NCBI RefSeq assembly: GCF_019925205.1
Contig: NC_083560.1
Coordinates: 100,220,083 to 100,284,082 of the forward strand
Direction of reading: 5' to 3'
Source of the DNA: Metopolophium dirhodum
Lineage: Eukaryota > Arthropoda > Insecta > Hemiptera > Aphididae
Length of the DNA: 64,000 bases
A program made the position numbers and the translations under genes. This document shows, one piece after another, positions 1 through 10,316 of the stretch; within the stretch, counting starts at the first letter, position 1; each line of letters opens with the position of its first letter. Below the pieces are notes generated by a model. That model was given only the letters and a program-made list of their open reading frames with translations. It did no database searches and was not told the DNA's origin.

Positions 1-120
1 TTTTCCGCCGTGTAGGAACTAACATGGGTACCTGGTTTTTACCCTGTAGGAACTTACATATGCCCGTGTAGGAACTAACATATGTAATTGTTTACCTGCT
101 ACTCTCGTGTAAGAACTTAC
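1..120. repeat. Short tandem-like repeats of a GTGTAGGAACTTAC word
   Basis: Four near-copies of a 14-16 bp word (GTGTAGGAACTAACAT, TGTAGGAACTTACATATG and variants) lie in the first 120 bases at uneven spacing. The array probably continues to the left of the window. It could be the edge of a satellite or the subterminal repeats of a transposon. No coding potential is seen. Confidence 0.5.
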
Positions 121-900
121 TATTTCCCAAAAAAAGCACCGGCTCTGACGCCGACTAAACCAAGTTTAACTGTATGATATGTAATATATTATAGGTTTGA
201 TATGAGTGATGAGTGATGACAAAAAATAAACATATAGGTATCTACTTCTAAACCACTTTACTATAATATCCAAAATTAAACATTTTATTTTTCATAAATA
301 GGTACAATGTACTTATGTACATATCAAATGCCATTTGTATATTTATAACTGAACAGGAAATATGAATACCTACTACTTCATAGTTTTTACTGTTGCCTGT
401 ATATTAAGTAAACAGCAATTTAAACTGGAGCCCGAATATTTGGGTCTGTCTATATCCGTTAGGCGTTAGTGTTGCTGTTAAATAATTTATACATACATAG
501 ACTTAGGGTTACTATGCTCTAGTGGAACTTTAAACTATATACTTAATTCTGCTTGAATATTCAGTGGCGTATTTAAGAATATAGTGCCCCGAGTAAAAAA
601 TGAAGTAGCGCTACATTTGACAATCCCCTTAATATTTGAAAAGTGACAACACATATTATACATAAATTATAAACAATACATGTATTGTATTGCATTATAT
701 GCATTATATGCACTTATACATGCGTAGTCTTCGAGTCTTCCACGATACCAAAAATAAACCCCCAATAATGTGTCATATCATCTTAACACCCCGAAACAAG
801 TCTTATAAATTTATTTTTAAAACTTATACCCTTCTACATTTTAGATGGCCCACGGTAATTTAATGTTCTACCGTAAAAAGTGACCTATATGGCTATATAA
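121..900. other. AT-rich non-coding stretch
   Basis: No ORF, recognisable repeat or splice-supported exon was found. It ends where base composition rises sharply at the 3' end of the R1-clade LINE. Confidence 0.4.
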
Positions 901-906
901 AACCGT

Positions 907-1622
907 TTTTTTTTGGTAACATACTATAAAAATACAAAATAAATATCCGCAATTTATCCACGTTGCTTTCCGTTTTTGGTCACGGACAACCTTCGCTGCA
1001 TATAGCCCCCAACGAAAAGCTGGGTGAGCGCTAAGGAGGGGCCGTGCTTCCTCGTCCGGCTGTCACCGTACGAGTCCGCCCGGCTCTATCACTCGGCAGC
1101 CTTTCCCTGGCCAAGCATGCGGCCTTTTACCACATAGTATACTCCAGTATACCGCCACCCCGAAACCAAACCGCCATCGACCGAGGACAGTGTCCGCGAA
1201 CGTGTTAATCTCTCAACACCGAGGGCCCCCCCCCCCACATCCCGAAGTACCATTATCGCCTCCCGTGGGGTAAAGCACATCAATGGTGGGATGCACGGAC
1301 GAAGCTTCGTCGGCGACTTGCCTCAGCTTATTGTCCTCCCGAGATTTGGACCGTGTACCGCGGGCTCACGGTGGGCCCTTGCAACGCCTCCCAGAGCTAA
1401 GCCAAGTGACCGACCCGCTCTTCACGAGGTCGCAGTCAGAACCTCTCAACGCCTTAGTCCCCGAGGGTTTCGGTGCGTCCGCGCCCTGGGCGCCGGCCCC
1501 GACTGGCCTAATACCCTTATAGTCGCCTCGTATGACAAGCAGGGATTACTGATGCGGAATTCTAAACGGCCACCCGCAGCAGGGCCGAGCTCCTCGTCCC
1601 AGACGTATGAGTGCGCCCCGGG
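907..1622 (-). other. LINE 3' untranslated region
   Basis: This lies downstream of the ORF2 stop on the minus strand and is GC-rich down to about 960, then AT-rich to the T run at about 907. Plus-strand ORFs over 1,283-1,935 are shadows in high-GC sequence and match nothing I know. Confidence 0.45.
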
Positions 1623-4600
1623 TCAGGACGCACTCGAGCGTGTCTCACCGCTACTGCCGCTTACACCATGCGCACTCATACGAGACACCCCGAGTGCTGT
1701 GCCATCCGTCATAGTTAGTACTTCTCTTGCAAAGGTCTTCAGTGCTGTGAAGGTTCTTCGAGACCTAAGGAAGGCTCCGTTTGCTGGAGGCCACGCTTCA
1801 CCTTCTTCCCTCATAACTCTTTTTAGTTTGTGTCTTGGCGCTGCTGCCCTTGGGCAGAACCTAAGAACATGGTTGACCGTCTCCGACTTGCAGTCACAAG
1901 CGCAGATCGGGTCATTAACCAGTTTGAAACTATAGAGTTTGGCCTTAAAGTCCCCATGGCCGGTGAGGAACTGCGTCGTGTAGTGGTCCAAGGCCAGGGG
2001 CAGGTGGTATCGTTGTCTTACAGACGGTATCATTTTCTGCGTCCAACTCCCTTTGTTCGTGCTCGTGTACCTGTCTTGCCACTCGTTAACCAACACGTCA
2101 GTGATTGTGTCCTTTTCATCGGCTGTTATTTTCTCCCGGGCCAGGTCTCTCAAGGACGCTTGGTGCCTAATCTCCAGGTCCAGGGGGAGTGTGCCAGCTA
2201 CTGCTGCAAGGCAATTCGTTGAAGACGTTGTGTACGCGCCAGTGATTGCAGGCAGTGGTTTTCTCTGCGCGCTGAGGAGTTTTACGCGACTTTTGCGGAA
2301 TTTCGATCCTTCTACCCAGATCTCTGCTGCGTACGCTACTCTCGGCTGGAAGACGCCTTTGTAAATTATACTGGCGGCAGATTGGCCCATGCCCCAGTTT
2401 GCCGAATACAGGGCTTTAAGCCGGCTGTACATATCGGCAGACTTTTTACTAACGGCCGCGACGTAATCCCAATAGCTGCGTCTTGGGTCAAGCAAAATTC
2501 CAAGATACTTTGCCGTAGGAGATGACTCAATCCTAGGCACATCGGTGGCTGTACCGAAAGCGACGCTGTAGCCTGGTTTCAGCCCACCTTTGAGGGAGAA
2601 AGCTGTGTCATTCCAGCAGAGAACTCCAGCGCGAATGCTGACGCCTATACATTGAATTTGTTCAGCTGCTTTTCAATGCGTGCGAAGGCTGTCTTCGGCC
2701 TGGCCGCACCTACCATTAGCAGTATATCATCTGCATACGTTATGATCCTGGAGACATTCGGGCTTATTAATGTTCCGTAGATCAGTGAAATCGCGACCTT
2801 CCATAGTGTTGGGCCAAGCTGGGACCCTTGTGGGCATCCTCGTTCCAGCATACGCCTGTACAACACTAGTTAGCCCACCTATTTGTCAGGTAGTACTGCA
2901 CTAGTCTTATGGTTCCTAGAGAAGCCCCGAGGTTTATGAGCTGGGTGAGGAGGGGAGACCATTTCACGTTGTCGAACGCGCAAGTTATATCTAGGAAAGT
3001 ACCAAAGATATGCCTCGAACTGGACGAGTTGACCCAGTCATAAACCGCCTCTAGGGAACTGGACGTGGATCTTCCAGTCGTGAAGCTGTGTTGTTCTGCG
3101 TGCCTGTCCAGAGTGGTCTCATTCACTATTTTGTGTATGATGATGGTCTCTAGTGCTTTACCCAGGACCGGTAGCAGGCTGATCGGTCTGAATAACTTGA
3201 CCAGAGATACGTCTATTGCGCCTGGTTTCGAAACGAGTACGAGCTCCGCCGATTTCCAACACTCGGGGAATTGACCGCTCTTTACGCACTGGCCGAAGAG
3301 ATGCGTGATCGGCTCCTTTAGCGCTGGCCAAGCCTTCCTGAGCGTGCTGGCCGTAATGCCATCCATGCCAGGTGTACCAGAGGGTTTAATACGCCATATA
3401 GCTGCTTTGATGGTCTCCGGCTCAGGGAGCTCAGCTTCTTCCAGCGGGCCCTGGTAAATTAGATCACCTTGTAGCGGATCTTTTGGCACAAATTTGTCCA
3501 ATATCAATTCGGCCGTATCACTCTACGGTTTTCGAGCTGTCCTCCTTCGTAAGAGTGCACGGTATCGAACTCGACCGGCTGCCGTACTTGGCCCAAGTGA
3601 AGGCTCTGGACCAGGGGTTTGTATTTAAGTCATTAGCGTAGTTCTTCCACGCTTCAGTTTTTTGTTTTCTTATTTCTAATAGGAATTTATTTCTAAGGTG
3701 ATTTAATTCTGGCTGGTTCAGGCCTTGGCGTCTTTTACGCACGAGTTCCTTCCTGAGCGTGGATAACTCTGGAGACAAGAACCCATGGTGGCTTACCCGG
3801 GACTCTAGCCGGTCTCTTTTTCATCATTGATTTGTCTGCTGCCGTTTTCAGTGCACGGCTAATGACCTCGGCCGTCGCGTTTATACAGTCGTATGGGATG
3901 CGGCCTACCTCGCCGAGGAGGGTTGAGTTGAACCGTTCCCAGTCCGCAGTCTTTGCGTTATACCGCGCGGGTCCCGGATTTCTCGGGGGTGGTTTGCTTA
4001 CGTGCAGGCTGTAACTTATAACCCTATGATCGCTATCGGTTTGGTCGCTGCCCTCCCGATTCCGAACGATGTGTCCTATGTCAGCCAACGTAAGCGTTAC
4101 ATCTATGTTTAATGTCCTATTGTCACGGCGGCGGAAGGTGTTCATTTGACCAGCCACGTTATGAACCCGAAGACCATATCTGTCAATAAACTCCTCTACG
4201 GTTCTCCCGCGACGGTTACGGATTTCCGAAAACCAGAGTTTTGAGTGGCCGTTAGTGTCCGCCCCGATCAATGTGCGTTTTTCCTTTTCCGTTATTTGGC
4301 TCAGTCGCTCAATGCGGAGGATTGTTGATATGTTAAACTTGAAGTAGGCCGACACAAGTACAACATAGTCCCTTGGGCCGAACGTGACTCTTACCGCAAC
4401 TGTGTGGCTTGACGAATAGGCCCCTAAGAGGATGGTCTGAAATCGTTTAGTCAGGACTATTACTGCCGCACCGGCATCCCGACTGATGTGCGCACGTCTG
4501 CAGGTTTCGAACGCATAGACCGTATTGTTGTTCAATATGAGCGGTTCTTGGACTAGGACAAAGTCGATTTTCTATTCAACACAAAGCTCATGGAGCTGGT

Positions 4601-4676
4601 GGCTAGCCGTGCGGTCCCGGCTTAAGTTATGTTGGACTATTTTGATGGTAGCCAAACTGCGTAAATCAGCATTCAT
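1623..4676 (-). pseudogene. LINE ORF2: endonuclease-reverse transcriptase, broken
   Basis: ORF2 would nick the target and reverse-transcribe the element RNA. The frame opens at an ATG at 4,674-4,676, followed by endonuclease motifs QHNL and QEP, then GADTNGHS and SDHRVISY. A TAG stop lies in frame at 4,572-4,574. The frame shifts near 3,770 and again near 3,510. Reverse transcriptase blocks follow: GMDGI, FRPISLLPVLGK, FLDITCAFD and, after another shift near 2,866, GCPQGSQLGP with the YADD catalytic box (about 2,740). One more shift near 2,640 leads to the C-terminal part, with a Cys/His motif (CACDC...NHVLRFCP) at about 1,850-1,915. This finger, the QHNL/QEP endonuclease and YADD fit the R1/LOA group. 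At least four frame breaks make it a pseudogene. Confidence 0.85.
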
Positions 4677-4679
4677 AGT

Positions 4680-6385
4680 TGGTGTAAGTCTGTATTAGCC
4701 TTATTTTAGACTCCCAAGTTTTACAGTCTTTTGATAAGGACTTATGTCGACCCTTACACTGCGTGCACGTAGGTCTGCCCGTGGACTCGGGGCAAGAGCC
4801 CTTATCGTGGCCTGTTTTGGCGCAGTGGAAACATGTCACACCATCTTGTATGCAGTCTTATGCGTAAGCGAGAGACATCTTCTGCAGTACGGAGCCTCGG
4901 TGATCGGCCTAGGGAAGGATACCATTCCGATATACATCCTTTTGTTTAAAATCGCTTTGTACATGCTCAATCACCCAATCCGTGGTATCCGAGCCACGCT
5001 CGCCGCATCTGAATAGTGGCCTGACATCCAAGCTACTGGCCCCTTCAGTCGAAGTGTTCAACTCGATGAGCGAGTCATTAATGAACAATGCTTCTTAGTC
5101 TGAGGGAATGCCCTTCATTTTTACTTTGGGTTTTCGAGGTCCCGATTCGGTGATTGAAAGACCTTTCAAAACACCAGACAGGGAGCGTATGGCATTAGCT
5201 GTCTCTATATCAGCTGTAGTGACCAGGAAGTCACCGCTCCCTAGCTTTTTGAAGCCGTCCTCCTTTGGCTTCGGAAGAACCGCCCGGACCTTTGACCAAA
5301 TGTCGTTACCAGAATCAGCGCTTACTACAAAAGCTGGCTTAACCTGCATTTTCCTTGCTTTTTCAACTTATTGTCACGGCTCGCCTTGACTCTTCTTGGA
5401 GTCGGGGTCGGAGTAGGCCGAATCTTCGCACCGATTCTCTCCTTAACGGGTCTCTTGCTCGTTACCGTGGCGTAGGTATTTGACGCTTTTCTACTCACCT
5501 CGGAGTCTGACAATTTCACCTCCATCAGGTCGATAATTTCCGACTCGGCACCTGATGTGGATGGACCAGGCTGGCTTACTACAACTGTACTGTCGGGGGT
5601 AAGCATTTTCAACTTAAAATCGCTCCCTGGACGACGCTTAATATCCTTTGTTTTAGTTATTTTAGAGACCTCCGACAAGGCCTTAACGACCGCCCTCAAT
5701 GCGTTGGCTATTGGTTCAAGCTGACCTTTGATGCCGTAAACCGATCGGTTTAGAGTCGGAAAAGTTGCAGCTGCTTACTGCCGGTGAGGGGTGGATAGAT
5801 TTTGACCTTTCCTGCAGGGAAGAGACTTTTTCTCTGAGGGCCCTAACCTCGGTGCAAAGTCTCTCGTTGTCCTTCCTGCTGTCTGACAATACGCCGTGTA
5901 GCGCCACGGATTCGCCTAGGAGCTCAGACGCTTCGATGTAGATGCCCCTGGTGGATACAACCAATTTGTCAACCAAGTCCATCATACTATCCTGCCATTT
6001 TTTGCCAATTTTGGTTGTCTCAATCATGGTGATGAGCCCAGCCTTGATGTCTTCATAGACCTCATCTTGGTGTTCAAGATGGCGTGACATCGCCTCGGTA
6101 TGGGACTCACCAGGGACACCAGCGTTCCTTCTCTTTCTGGGATTCAAGATAGGAGTCGGAGTCGAGAACTGCTCCTCGTCTCCAGCGCCACCTCTAATCC
6201 TCAGGATTGTCGGCGTATGTCTGTCGGACCAACTGGTCTCCGGCATTATCATACCAGTCTGAGGCTGAGAGTCCTTTTTCAACTTGTTGGATATCTTGCC
6301 CGTTGGCGCGTCAGAGATATAGTTGTTATTATTTTTTGTAATGTCAATACCAAGGTCAAGTGTTTTTCCGTAGGAACGTCAACCA
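4680..6385 (-). pseudogene. LINE ORF1: gag-like RNA-binding protein, broken
   Basis: In R1-clade LINEs ORF1 binds the element RNA. The N-terminal part (6,282-5,716) has a helical, coiled-coil-like stretch rich in Glu, Leu and Lys. The middle (5,699-5,325) is basic and Pro/Thr-rich. The third piece (5,349-5,095) has a VVSADSGNDIWSKV block like the RNA-binding region of related ORF1 proteins. At about 4,850-4,730 are two zinc knuckles: a classic CX2CX4HX4C (CFHCAKTGHDKGSC) followed by CTQCKGRHKSLSKDC. The three pieces are in different frames, so at least two frameshifts separate them. The open frame begins after a TGA near 6,385 with no obvious ATG. ORF2 starts just downstream. Confidence 0.75.
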
Positions 6386-7083
6386 GGCCGTTCAGCTCTG
6401 GTCGTTGATGAAAAGAGATCTGCCCCCCCCAAAAAAAAAAAAAATCCGTGGGCCAATGCTCCCGCAGGAGGTGAATTCACCGGCTCGACCGGCTAATCAC
6501 TTGGGGTAATTACAGTTTTTATCACTTCCATCATGTGGTTTGCGGGTGTCCTTCCCTACGTTTTAAATCTACCGCCAAGCTGAGCCCTGCTCCTTCCGGC
6601 TCACGTCGGGCTAGCTCGTGAGTTGCGTTCAATGTGCCTGCCTGGTCAAGGTGTGTCAAATCGGTGCCTGGCACCTACGACCGGAGACGCCATCCTCCGG
6701 AAGTTCTGATCGGTGCAAGGCCACAGACGGTTAAGTCCATGGCCGAGCGTGACCGCACGTCAACCAGCTAAGGTCACCGTGCGATCGCCCCAGTTAAGGG
6801 TTGGCACCTGTACGCCCGTCCGCGATGGACCTCAGACCCTGAGGCCGGGTTACGCCCGCGACGCCTGCCAGCCGAACGACACTGCAGGACGACTGGTTTC
6901 TTTCGCTGGTTGCTGCCAGCCCGAGGTGTAGGCTCGCCGCTCGCGAGCGCACGACTTGGCGCCACGTAACGCCTGGGGCCGGCACAACTGGTTTAAACCG
7001 ACCCTTGAGAGCCTCTTAGCGACCGGACCGAGGTCCAGCCGGGCGGGGTCGCCACGACAAGGTGGGCTTTCGTCGACCCCGTG
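6386..7083 (-). other. LINE 5' leader, GC-rich
   Basis: Non-coding and GC-rich. It contains a C8/A14 homopolymer junction at about 6,423-6,445 on the plus strand. LINE leaders often hold an internal promoter, but none can be read directly here. Small ORFs on both strands at 6,713-6,985 are composition artefacts. The GC-rich sequence stops abruptly near 7,083, taken as the 5' end. Confidence 0.5.
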
Positions 7084-7135
7084 ACATTATTAAACAGTCA
7101 ACAATAATTATACCCATATCAGAACATATTACGTC

Positions 7136-7159
7136 TTATATATATATATATATATATAT
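7136..7159. repeat. (TA)n microsatellite
   Basis: About 24 bp of TA dinucleotides lies between the LINE and the hAT target duplication. Confidence 0.9.
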
Positions 7160-7346
7160 GCTCCGTATAATACTATAATCCAGGGGTCGGCAATTAATTT
7201 ATATGACGCCAAAAAAATCTTAAACATAATTTTATCATTAATGTATTTATTTTTGTACATTTTTTTAAAATCACATTTTTAGACACAGTATTTAATATTT
7301 AATTATTTATTAAGTAATAATACATTCATACTAATAATAACAAAAT

Positions 7347-7471
7347 TTAATGAGAAAAATGACATTTTTTTCTTGGGCTAATTTTTTTAAAATCTGGTAC
7401 TCTTGGAGAACAACTGATGCGTAAAGTGTTTTCAAGGTGTTGATCTGTTAATCTTGAACGGTATCGGTTTT
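7347..7471 (-). pseudogene. hAT transposase, C-terminal fragment beyond the piggyBac insertion
   Basis: Read on the minus strand from the left piggyBac junction, this encodes about 41 residues starting KNRYRSRLTDQHLEN and ending at a TAA at 7,347-7,349. This is the end of the hAT dimerisation domain (the RSRLTxxHLE block). It continues exactly in frame from the fragment ending at 10,319: removing the piggyBac and one TTAA copy joins a Leu codon to this Lys codon. The original transposase would have been about 624 aa. Confidence 0.85.
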
Positions 7472-7535
7472 TTGACACTTTCAACGCCGCGCGTGATTTC
7501 GGCAATTATACCGCGACGCCCCGTTGTTAATCCCG

Positions 7536-7553
7536 TGACGCGTTTACGCGTCA
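7536..7553. repeat. piggyBac subterminal palindrome, left copy
   Basis: TGACGCGTTTACGCGTCA, an 18-bp near-perfect palindrome 60 bp inside the left end. It is a candidate transposase-binding site (inference from its symmetric placement at both ends). Confidence 0.8.
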
Positions 7554-7877
7554 ATGGCATTAGAAGCATAACTCTATTAATTCGTAAAATTGAAAAACAT
7601 TTTAATATTACTTTTTAACAGCTTTATTGTTACCTTTTATGCATAAAATACTTGGACAGTACATACACATGTTATATGACATATAATATATGAATATAAA
7701 ATTTCCGAACACAAAATAATAACCATAAAATAAATTGAAAAATGTGTAATAAAATAAAAAAAAATCTGTTTATCATAATTATATCATAAAACTAATGATT
7801 TACAATCTTTGTAAAATGTTTTAAAAAATGAATAAATATATAAATCATTAAAAATTTATAAAATTAAAAAAAACATA

Positions 7878-9572
7878 TTATTTTGCATGATAATTTTCGA
7901 AACAGGATCCTAAACATAGAGGTGGATTATGTGGACAGAGAGAACAGTAGTATGATGTATCTTTGCGTTTACCAATTTCTTTACAGTAACTACATCGTTC
8001 GCGTTGAACTTTTGTCGTTTTTTCGCTTTTTGGTAAGAGTTGTAGAGTATGTACATTTGGAACTGTAGTCGGTAATTTAGTCAGAATTTCATATTGTTTT
8101 TCTCCAAGTTCACCAGTTTTATCATTTTGTTTTAACAATGAACGCATTATATTCAGCCGAAAATTATAAAAAGGTATTTTACGTTCATTTTGACAATATA
8201 AAAGATAAGAATTGAGAAGTAGCTGTTGTAAAATGTGAATACCAACTTTCTTGTACCATCGAAGAGTTTTTCGTTCACACGGGTAGTAGGACAACAGTTG
8301 GTCTTGACGATCTACACCTGACATATAATCATTATATTTTATTATTGGCAATGGTTTTTTTTTCTTGTCTCCCCGTTTATTTTGTGTATCTACCATATCT
8401 GCAGTCCATTCTGTTGATATGCCCAAAACATCCCTTTTGTCCTTCCCCTTGAATACACAGATCCCGTTATATGAGTACTTCGATATATTTTCTCCTTTTT
8501 TTAATTTTTTTTTAATAATTTCGCTTGGATTTTTTTTCCTATTTGAACGCAATGTGCCGGTACAATAAGTATTTTTTGAAATTAGTGTCTGAGCTAAATT
8601 AACGCTATTATAGTAATTGTCCATGTAAAGCGAATGACCTTTGAACAATTTTCCTTCCATAAGGTTTATAACTACATTTTCCGTATGACTATTAGAATGC
8701 GGTTGTTCAAGCTGTGACAGTTTTTGTCCAGTATAAATCATAATTTTTAAATTCAGGCCATTTGGCTCAGCTAACATACATAATTTGATCCCAAATGTAT
8801 GTCTTTTTCCCTGTATATACTGTCGAAAAATCAATCTACCACGCCATAATATCATTGACTCACCTATAGATAAATTTTTACCGGGATAATACACCTCATC
8901 CATTTTATTATTAAAATATTCCACAATTGATTTAATTCTAAAAAGTCTATCATTGGGGTCAACAGCGTCATGGCTAAAATGTAAAATTCGAAGAATTAAT
9001 AAAAAACGATTTCTACTCATATGTTTTTTGAAACATGGAATATTAAATAGTTCATCTTGTTTCCAACAGTCCTCTAGTTTATTTAAACGTATTGTTCCAG
9101 TATGATAAAGTAGTCCCAAAAATACTTTCAGTTCAGCGGTAGTTAAATCTTTCCAATGAGTTATCCTAGATTTGTCAGACGAAAGACTAAGAACTTCAAC
9201 GGCATACAAATTAGTTTCTTCTACTATAAAATTATAAAAATCATCAGATACTAACAAATTAAAATAATCGATAGGCTCATGCCCTTTCGGCTGTACTTTC
9301 AACCCTGAATTTCCTATAAACGGAATTAATGGGACCTGTACTGGATTAGAACTCCAATGCTCAGCCGATATGCTATGTCTTATTTCGGGTATGTCTGCCT
9401 CCGTCAATAAATTATCTTCAGAATCGCTTTCCTCTGTATCTACTTCAAAATCACTATCTCCATCATCTACATCTGACTCTTGTAATAATGCCAATAATTG
9501 TTCGTCAGTCAACGTCTTACGCCTCGTTACTACTGGAGACCTCTCTCGTGATGGTCCTGGTTGACTATCCAT
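7878..9572 (-). CDS. piggyBac transposase, open but with the first catalytic Asp replaced
   Basis: piggyBac transposases cut and paste at TTAA using a DDD triad. I place the start at ATG 9,572 (MDSQPGPS, the usual opening with an acidic region after it). An upstream in-frame ATG at 9,650 would add 26 hydrophobic residues and is unlikely. The protein is 564 aa, the usual length. The acidic N-terminus is followed by the catalytic core and a C-terminal Cys-rich zinc domain (CSYCKEIG...CSLCPHNPPLC). The second and third catalytic Asp are present, in SLYMDNYYNS and YMSGVDRQDQLL. The first motif, normally SIDESM, reads SIGESM: Gly at residue 237 (codon GGT at 8,862-8,864), one base from GAT. This should abolish catalysis although the ORF is otherwise intact. 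Confidence 0.92.
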   Translation of the reverse strand: MDSQPGPSRERSPVVTRRKTLTDEQLLALLQESDVDDGDSDFEVDTEESDSEDNLLTEADIPEIRHSISAEHWSSNPVQVPLIPFIGNSGLKVQPKGHEPIDYFNLLVSDDFYNFIVEETNLYAVEVLSLSSDKSRITHWKDLTTAELKVFLGLLYHTGTIRLNKLEDCWKQDELFNIPCFKKHMSRNRFLLILRILHFSHDAVDPNDRLFRIKSIVEYFNNKMDEVYYPGKNLSIGESMILWRGRLIFRQYIQGKRHTFGIKLCMLAEPNGLNLKIMIYTGQKLSQLEQPHSNSHTENVVINLMEGKLFKGHSLYMDNYYNSVNLAQTLISKNTYCTGTLRSNRKKNPSEIIKKKLKKGENISKYSYNGICVFKGKDKRDVLGISTEWTADMVDTQNKRGDKKKKPLPIIKYNDYMSGVDRQDQLLSYYPCERKTLRWYKKVGIHILQQLLLNSYLLYCQNERKIPFYNFRLNIMRSLLKQNDKTGELGEKQYEILTKLPTTVPNVHTLQLLPKSEKTTKVQRERCSYCKEIGKRKDTSYYCSLCPHNPPLCLGSCFENYHAK

Positions 9573-10240
9573 ATTTATACTAGGATCAAAAAAATGTCTA
9601 CATAATAATACAATAATAAATTGTTGGTAAAAAATTATATGATATATCATAAAATCAAGTATTCTATAAGGTATGCAATAGGCATAAGTTTTTTTTTCAT
9701 TATATATTTATACGAAACAAAAAATATAATATACAATTGTATTCAAATAAAAGTAATACGTAATTATACGTAGTAAAAGTAAATAATAGCTAGTACATAA
9801 AAATTATATAACATAAAATTGTAATAAAATAACTTACCGTCAAAATAATTATGAATTGCTCTAGTTGTTTGATAAAATAAAATATGCAGGCGTCCGTTAC
9901 AGTTGCGTAAATGACGTGAAATGAAACAAATTAAATAGTGGCAAAGTAGCCATATTGCATGATACAGTATGTTACAAATGATATAATAGTTGTTATAATT
10001 TTTAAATGATTAATATCAGTAAAAGAATTCATAATATATCTAATATACACCCTGTATACGTGCATGTACATCGTTTTGGGAAGGCCGTCAAAAACAACGA
10101 ATATCAGTATCTAAAAATAACGAAAACTCAAACCAATTATAGTTTTAAATATAGAGTTTATTGTCTATAGCCTGTGTACATTTCAGAGTTTATTAAAATA
10201 AAATCGATTAAATTATGGAGGATACAAATATACATGTTAC

Positions 10241-10258
10241 TGACGCGTAAACGCGTCA
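10241..10258. repeat. piggyBac subterminal palindrome, right inner copy
   Basis: TGACGCGTAAACGCGTCA, the same 18-bp palindrome as on the left. It is the inner of two copies on the transposase 5' side. Confidence 0.8.
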
Positions 10259-10282
10259 CTGGCCCAATGGAATAAACTCTGT

Positions 10283-10300
10283 TGACGCGTATACGCGTCA
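10283..10300. repeat. piggyBac subterminal palindrome, right outer copy
   Basis: TGACGCGTATACGCGTCA, a perfect palindrome directly inside the 15-bp terminal repeat. Confidence 0.85.
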
Positions 10301-10316
10301 GCGGCGTTGAAAGTGT

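Larger units (their letters stand above)
907..7083 (-). mobile_element. Decayed R1-clade non-LTR retrotransposon (LINE)
   Basis: A GC-rich block in AT-rich DNA carries, in minus-strand order, a GC-rich leader, ORF1 with C-terminal zinc knuckles, and ORF2 with AP-endonuclease, reverse transcriptase and a C-terminal Cys/His motif. This is the domain order of R1-clade LINEs. A short T run near 907 on the plus strand could be the remnant of the poly(A) end. I found no 28S rDNA around it, so it is not an rDNA-specific insertion here, and I could not establish a target duplication. Both ORFs have several frameshifts and stops, so the copy is dead. The ends are approximate. Confidence 0.8.

Noticed and set aside
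1283..1935. Plus-strand ORFs of 79 and 214 codons
   Set aside because: They run antisense to the LINE ORF2 end and 3' region in GC-rich sequence, with no recognisable domain; shadows.
6713..6985. ORFs of 63-72 codons in the LINE leader
   Set aside because: Overlap in several frames on both strands in GC-rich non-coding sequence.
7173..7190. Alternative reading of the left hAT end as a piggyBac TTAA site (GGCAATTAATTT)
   Set aside because: The inverted match and 8-bp duplication with the 28.46 kb end fit hAT; no piggyBac end lies at this TTAA.
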